From assembly GCA_031431035.1 (NCBI GenBank), contig JANPCR010000079.1, positions 1-8,654 of the forward strand: a DNA stretch of 8,654 bases, given 5' to 3'. Below the pieces are notes generated by a model. That model was given only the letters and a program-made list of their open reading frames with translations, had not been told where the DNA came from and ran no database searches. The stretch is from JANYCG01 sp031431035. GTDB taxonomy: Bacteria; Pseudomonadota; Gammaproteobacteria; Burkholderiales; Burkholderiaceae_C. Shown here in pieces: positions 6,065 to 8,654 of this stretch. How positions within the stretch are numbered: position 1 is the stretch's first letter; each line of letters starts with the position of its first letter. The position numbers and the translations under genes are program-made.

Positions 6065-7476
6065 GGCACAAGCCCAGGCAACTTCCAATGCCCGCCTTTT
6101 GCAGACCCAATGCGCTGCACATAGCCCCGAGCCTTGAGTGCCTCAATGTTTTTCTCGATCGCTGTGGTGCTGATGTTCAGCAGCGCGGCCAGCTTCCTGA
6201 TCGTCACTTTGGGGTCTGCATGCATGGCTTTCAGAATTGCAGCGCGGCTTTCGCCCAACTTTTCACCCAACCCATCACCCAAGCTTTCTCCCAACCCATT
6301 ACCCAACCTTTTACCCAACTTTTCACCCAACCAAGCCTCTGCCTGGGGCCGGCCTACTGCGGCAGCAAGGTGGTTTGCATTGGCTCGAAAAGTCAGCATC
6401 AAGCCCGACATGCTGGCATCGTAGGCTGGCGGCTTGATGCCATGCGCGCGGCATTCGCTGGCAATTTTTTCAATGCCCCGCCCCCACGACTCCACATAGC
6501 CAGCACGAAAGAATGCTAATGCCAACAATGGGTTGAAGGGCGTGGACGGATGCTTGCCCAGCAACTTCTTCACCGTCCAGTGCTCTGGCAATTGGCCAGG
6601 GTTCCACAGCACAATTTGATGCTCATAAACGCTGATCTGGATCGGTATGCCGCTGCTGTAGTCTTTGTGGATCACGGCGTTGAGCAGTGCCTCGCGCAGG
6701 CCCTGAATGGGGAACAAAAAGGTCTCCAACCGCTGCAAACCCTGGTAGCTGATATAGGCTTTGAGGTATTTTTGGCGCAAAATTTCCAGCGCTTTTTCCA
6801 CCTGGGTGAACAGGTCGCCATGCACTTCGTCCTGATAACGAAGGTCATCGTCGGTCACAAAGAACCCGATCTTGATGAAAGCCCCCAGCACAAAGGCTTC
6901 TGGCTGGTCAAAAAACAGCAGCGTTGCCGCTCGCTTGACGTAAGGCGCATCCAGCAGCTGCAAGTTGCCCAGTAGCGCCTCGTCGCTATCGGCCAACACG
7001 GCCGGGTCTACCCGCCCCGCCTTGGCGGCCTGCTTGCGAAACCAGGCTAGCGCCTGGGTGCTGCGCTTGCGCATGGAGAATTTGGGCTCAACCACGCCAT
7101 CCCAATGCAGGCCCTGCTTGCGCAGCAAAAACCGGCTGAGCGCCGCGCCCTTGAGCATCTGGTTGGTGCTCCCGCTGCGGTAAAAATACTCGCCCCGGAA
7201 GCTGATGGCATTGGGGTAGGCGGGCACTACAATCTCGATGTATTCAAGGCCCGCCTTCTTGCGCAGGTTCACGTCCACCATGATGCCCAGCACGTCGCGC
7301 ACCTTGTTGGGCAAGTCTTCCAGCAGCTTGCGCGCGTCTTTCAGGCCAGACACTTCGCCCTGGTCATTGCGCCCGATCACCAGCACGCCGCCCTCGGCAT
7401 TGGCAAAGCCGCAGACCCAGCGCAGATACTCGTCGCGCCAGGATTCCTTCCATTCGGTGTGCTGGTTTTCTTGCAT
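6061..7476 (-). CDS. AlbA_2/Schlafen-like ATP-binding protein with C-terminal winged helix
   Basis: The 471-residue protein sits inside the restriction operon. Residues about 5-115 form an AlbA_2 (Slfn_AlbA_2) putative nucleic-acid-binding domain, with E8 near the start and the conserved FANAEGGVLVIGRNDQG (24-40). Residues about 255-365 resemble the GHKL-type HATPase_c_4 fold, seen as LREALLNAVIHKDY (260-273; E262, N266), NPGQLPE (292-298) and ESWGRGIEKI (329-338). Next comes a linker of seven LGxx tetrapeptides (383-410), then a winged helix (about 411-470; VTIRKLAALLNISTTAIEKN). Such proteins are often annotated as RecG-like or putative transcriptional regulators. The biochemical role is unknown. 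The gene starts one base after the hsdS stop and overlaps hsdR by four bases, so a regulatory or accessory role in restriction is a fair inference. Confidence 0.9.
   Translation of the reverse strand: MQENQHTEWKESWRDEYLRWVCGFANAEGGVLVIGRNDQGEVSGLKDARKLLEDLPNKVRDVLGIMVDVNLRKKAGLEYIEIVVPAYPNAISFRGEYFYRSGSTNQMLKGAALSRFLLRKQGLHWDGVVEPKFSMRKRSTQALAWFRKQAAKAGRVDPAVLADSDEALLGNLQLLDAPYVKRAATLLFFDQPEAFVLGAFIKIGFFVTDDDLRYQDEVHGDLFTQVEKALEILRQKYLKAYISYQGLQRLETFLFPIQGLREALLNAVIHKDYSSGIPIQISVYEHQIVLWNPGQLPEHWTVKKLLGKHPSTPFNPLLALAFFRAGYVESWGRGIEKIASECRAHGIKPPAYDASMSGLMLTFRANANHLAAAVGRPQAEAWLGEKLGKRLGNGLGESLGDGLGEKLGESRAAILKAMHADPKVTIRKLAALLNISTTAIEKNIEALKARGYVQRIGSAKGGHWKLPGLVP
6254..6337 (-). repeat. Seven-copy 12-bp tandem repeat inside the AlbA_2 gene
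   Basis: CCCAA recurs at exactly 12-base spacing at 6254, 6266, 6278, 6290, 6302, 6314 and 6326. The rest of each unit is degenerate, for example CTTTTCA or CCCATCA. On the coding strand each unit encodes LGxx, so copy number can change without shifting the frame. It links the ATPase-like domain to the C-terminal winged helix. Confidence 0.85.
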
Positions 7477-7477
7477 G

Positions 7478-8654
7478 TCAAATCAGGCGAATCTTCCCGG
7501 TCAACAATTGCTGCATCATGCCCTGCTTGAGGTGCCGGGCCTTGGCCAGCCTGGATTCCAGCGCGGCGATGTCGGCGTCCATGTCGGAGAGGATGGTGGC
7601 GATGGCGGTTTGCTCAGCCAATGCAGGTGCCGAAAAAGTTATTTGCGCCAGGGCACGAGCGCTAATATGTACGACCGCATCACCTTGTCCTCGGCTGGCT
7701 TTTTGACGAATCACCTGAGCCGTATTCATCACGTATCCCAAGAACAGTGAGTCAAATGTGGCTGGACGCAAAATTACGATGTCACCTCCCGCATATGCTT
7801 CGCCGTCATTCAAGAACGCCACGCATTTTCCAATTTCCTCCTTCGTTTCCCCAGAACCCGCAAACAACAAATCACCACGTCGAAGAGCCGTCGCAGTTTT
7901 GGCGACCTCCAACGATATCCATGAATGAAATCTTCGAATGTAGTCATGGTGAGTCGTATAAATCTCCCCATACCGCACACAAGCTAACTGACCGCTTTGA
8001 GCTTGTTCACGAGTAACGCCAGAACCCTTCAGGAATTCGCCAACCTGGGCCAATTGTGTAAGTCGCCACTCCCCATCAAACCCCGGTAAACGCCGCTTGC
8101 CGGTGAGCAGTTCCTGCATGGTGCCTTGCTTGATCTGGCGCTTCTTGACCAGCAGTTGCTCCAGCGATTCGATCAGGGCATCCGCATCGCTCAAGGCCTC
8201 GGCGATGGCTTCTTGTTCGACCACAGTTGGTGGCAGCGGGATTGGGTAGGACTTTAGTTTTTGCCCATTGATATTTGCTTGCCCAACGGCGAGACTGAGC
8301 ACTTTCGCACTGTGTTTTCTTGAAAATTCAGCATTAAGAACATAGTTCAGGAATTTTGAATTGAGTAAGGCCTTATCGACATTGACGCGAATTAAGTAGC
8401 CTGCAAAGACAGCAGGGCGCTCACCTCTGTAGATCGCCGTCTTTCCCACCAAGTCAACTGTGTTTGTTCGATTGAACAAAACGTCTCCGGAAGCCAATGA
8501 ATATTTCTTAATTTCGGACTCATCATCCGTGTAAACCAAATCACTCCAATCGACTTTTCCATTTTGGAGATTTCCCATACGCAGGACGGGAATACAACCT
8601 TCGGCACTGGACTTTGCCGAGGAACCATATTCAACAGAGTAAATTAATCGGCCC
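7478..8654 (-). CDS. hsdS: Type I restriction enzyme, specificity subunit S (5' end outside window)
   Basis: The frame is open from the stop at 7478-7480 to the right edge, giving 391 visible residues. The internal ATG at 8578 is not the start, because the codons before it continue a normal S-subunit domain (EYGSSAKSSAEG, then PVLRMGNLQNG). Only some tens of N-terminal residues should be missing. HsdS sets the DNA target of the methylase and nuclease complex. Two target-recognition domains are visible (about 1-137 and 195-340). Each is followed by a conserved helical spacer, EQEAIAEALSDADALIESLE (146-165) and EQTAIATILSDMDADIAALE (347-366), and each spacer ends in an LLTGK motif. The recognised sequence is bipartite but cannot be read from the protein. 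It starts the visible operon, and hsdM is expected to its right. Confidence 0.95.
   Translation of the reverse strand, partial: GRLIYSVEYGSSAKSSAEGCIPVLRMGNLQNGKVDWSDLVYTDDESEIKKYSLASGDVLFNRTNTVDLVGKTAIYRGERPAVFAGYLIRVNVDKALLNSKFLNYVLNAEFSRKHSAKVLSLAVGQANINGQKLKSYPIPLPPTVVEQEAIAEALSDADALIESLEQLLVKKRQIKQGTMQELLTGKRRLPGFDGEWRLTQLAQVGEFLKGSGVTREQAQSGQLACVRYGEIYTTHHDYIRRFHSWISLEVAKTATALRRGDLLFAGSGETKEEIGKCVAFLNDGEAYAGGDIVILRPATFDSLFLGYVMNTAQVIRQKASRGQGDAVVHISARALAQITFSAPALAEQTAIATILSDMDADIAALESRLAKARHLKQGMMQQLLTGKIRLI
7481..7618 (-). repeat. hsdS distal spacer repeat (C-terminal copy)
   Basis: This encodes AEQTAIATILSDMD through GKIRLI and matches the central copy at 8087-8221 in protein pattern (EQxAIAxxLSDxDAxIxxLE, then KQGxMQxLLTGKxRL). 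In HsdS these are the paired helices that set the spacing between recognition domains. The DNA copies are diverged but recognisable and can act as crossover points for domain exchange. Confidence 0.75.
8087..8221 (-). repeat. hsdS central spacer repeat
   Basis: This encodes VEQEAIAEALSDAD through LLTGKRRL, the conserved helix between the two recognition domains. It is the counterpart of the copy at 7481-7618, in the same orientation about 600 bases away. Confidence 0.75.

Noticed and set aside
6254..6337. CRISPR-like array
   Set aside because: Units are 12 bp with no spacers, and they are coding and in frame; no cas genes are present.
5899..6519. Plus-strand frame with FTQP/ITQP-type repeats
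   Set aside because: The repeats are the antisense reading of the 12-bp array in the AlbA_2 gene, not a separate protein.
8392..8634. 80-codon minus-strand frame at the right edge
   Set aside because: Out-of-frame shadow of hsdS, whose own frame is open to the window end with conserved specificity-subunit residues.

Overview
The window looks like a chromosomal piece from a GC-rich betaproteobacterium, most likely Burkholderiales and plausibly Comamonadaceae. The grounds are GC-rich codon use, a divergent LysE-exporter/WYL-regulator pair, and an intergenic element near 166-224 that resembles hairpin repeats I recall from Comamonadaceae. The lineage is inference.

Left part (1-2202). The first 239 bases are mostly non-coding. 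They hold a 10-bp-phased T-tract array, a Rho-independent terminator (106-132) and the possible repeat element. A LysE/RhtB-family amino-acid exporter gene (240-914, minus) faces away from an HTH-WYL (YafY-like) regulator gene (1108-2154, plus). The 193-bp gap between them contains a perfect 7+7 bp palindrome (993-1011) that is a good operator candidate for one or both genes. A hairpin at 2180-2202 closes the regulator gene and also lies beyond the convergent operon from the right.

Right part (2226-8654). This is one minus-strand operon, read right to left: hsdS (5' end cut by the window edge), an AlbA_2/Schlafen-like ATP-binding protein with a C-terminal winged helix, hsdR, and a small YgjP/SprT-like zinc metallopeptidase (M48/DUF45 type). 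Junctions are tight: 1 nt, a 4-nt ATGA overlap, and 2 nt. This implies translational coupling. The modification subunit hsdM is not in the window and probably lies just beyond the right edge.

How they work together. HsdS supplies DNA specificity, HsdR is the ATP-driven translocase/nuclease, and hsdM would supply methylation. The AlbA_2 protein and the peptidase are not core subunits. Their position inside the operon suggests a regulatory or auxiliary defence role, which the sequence alone cannot prove. The most unusual details are a seven-copy in-frame 12-bp repeat in the AlbA_2 gene, the peptidase coupled to hsdR, AT-richer recognition domains in hsdS, and the palindrome between lysE and the regulator. 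None of the gene families is new to me. If there is a novel system here, it is the four-component arrangement.
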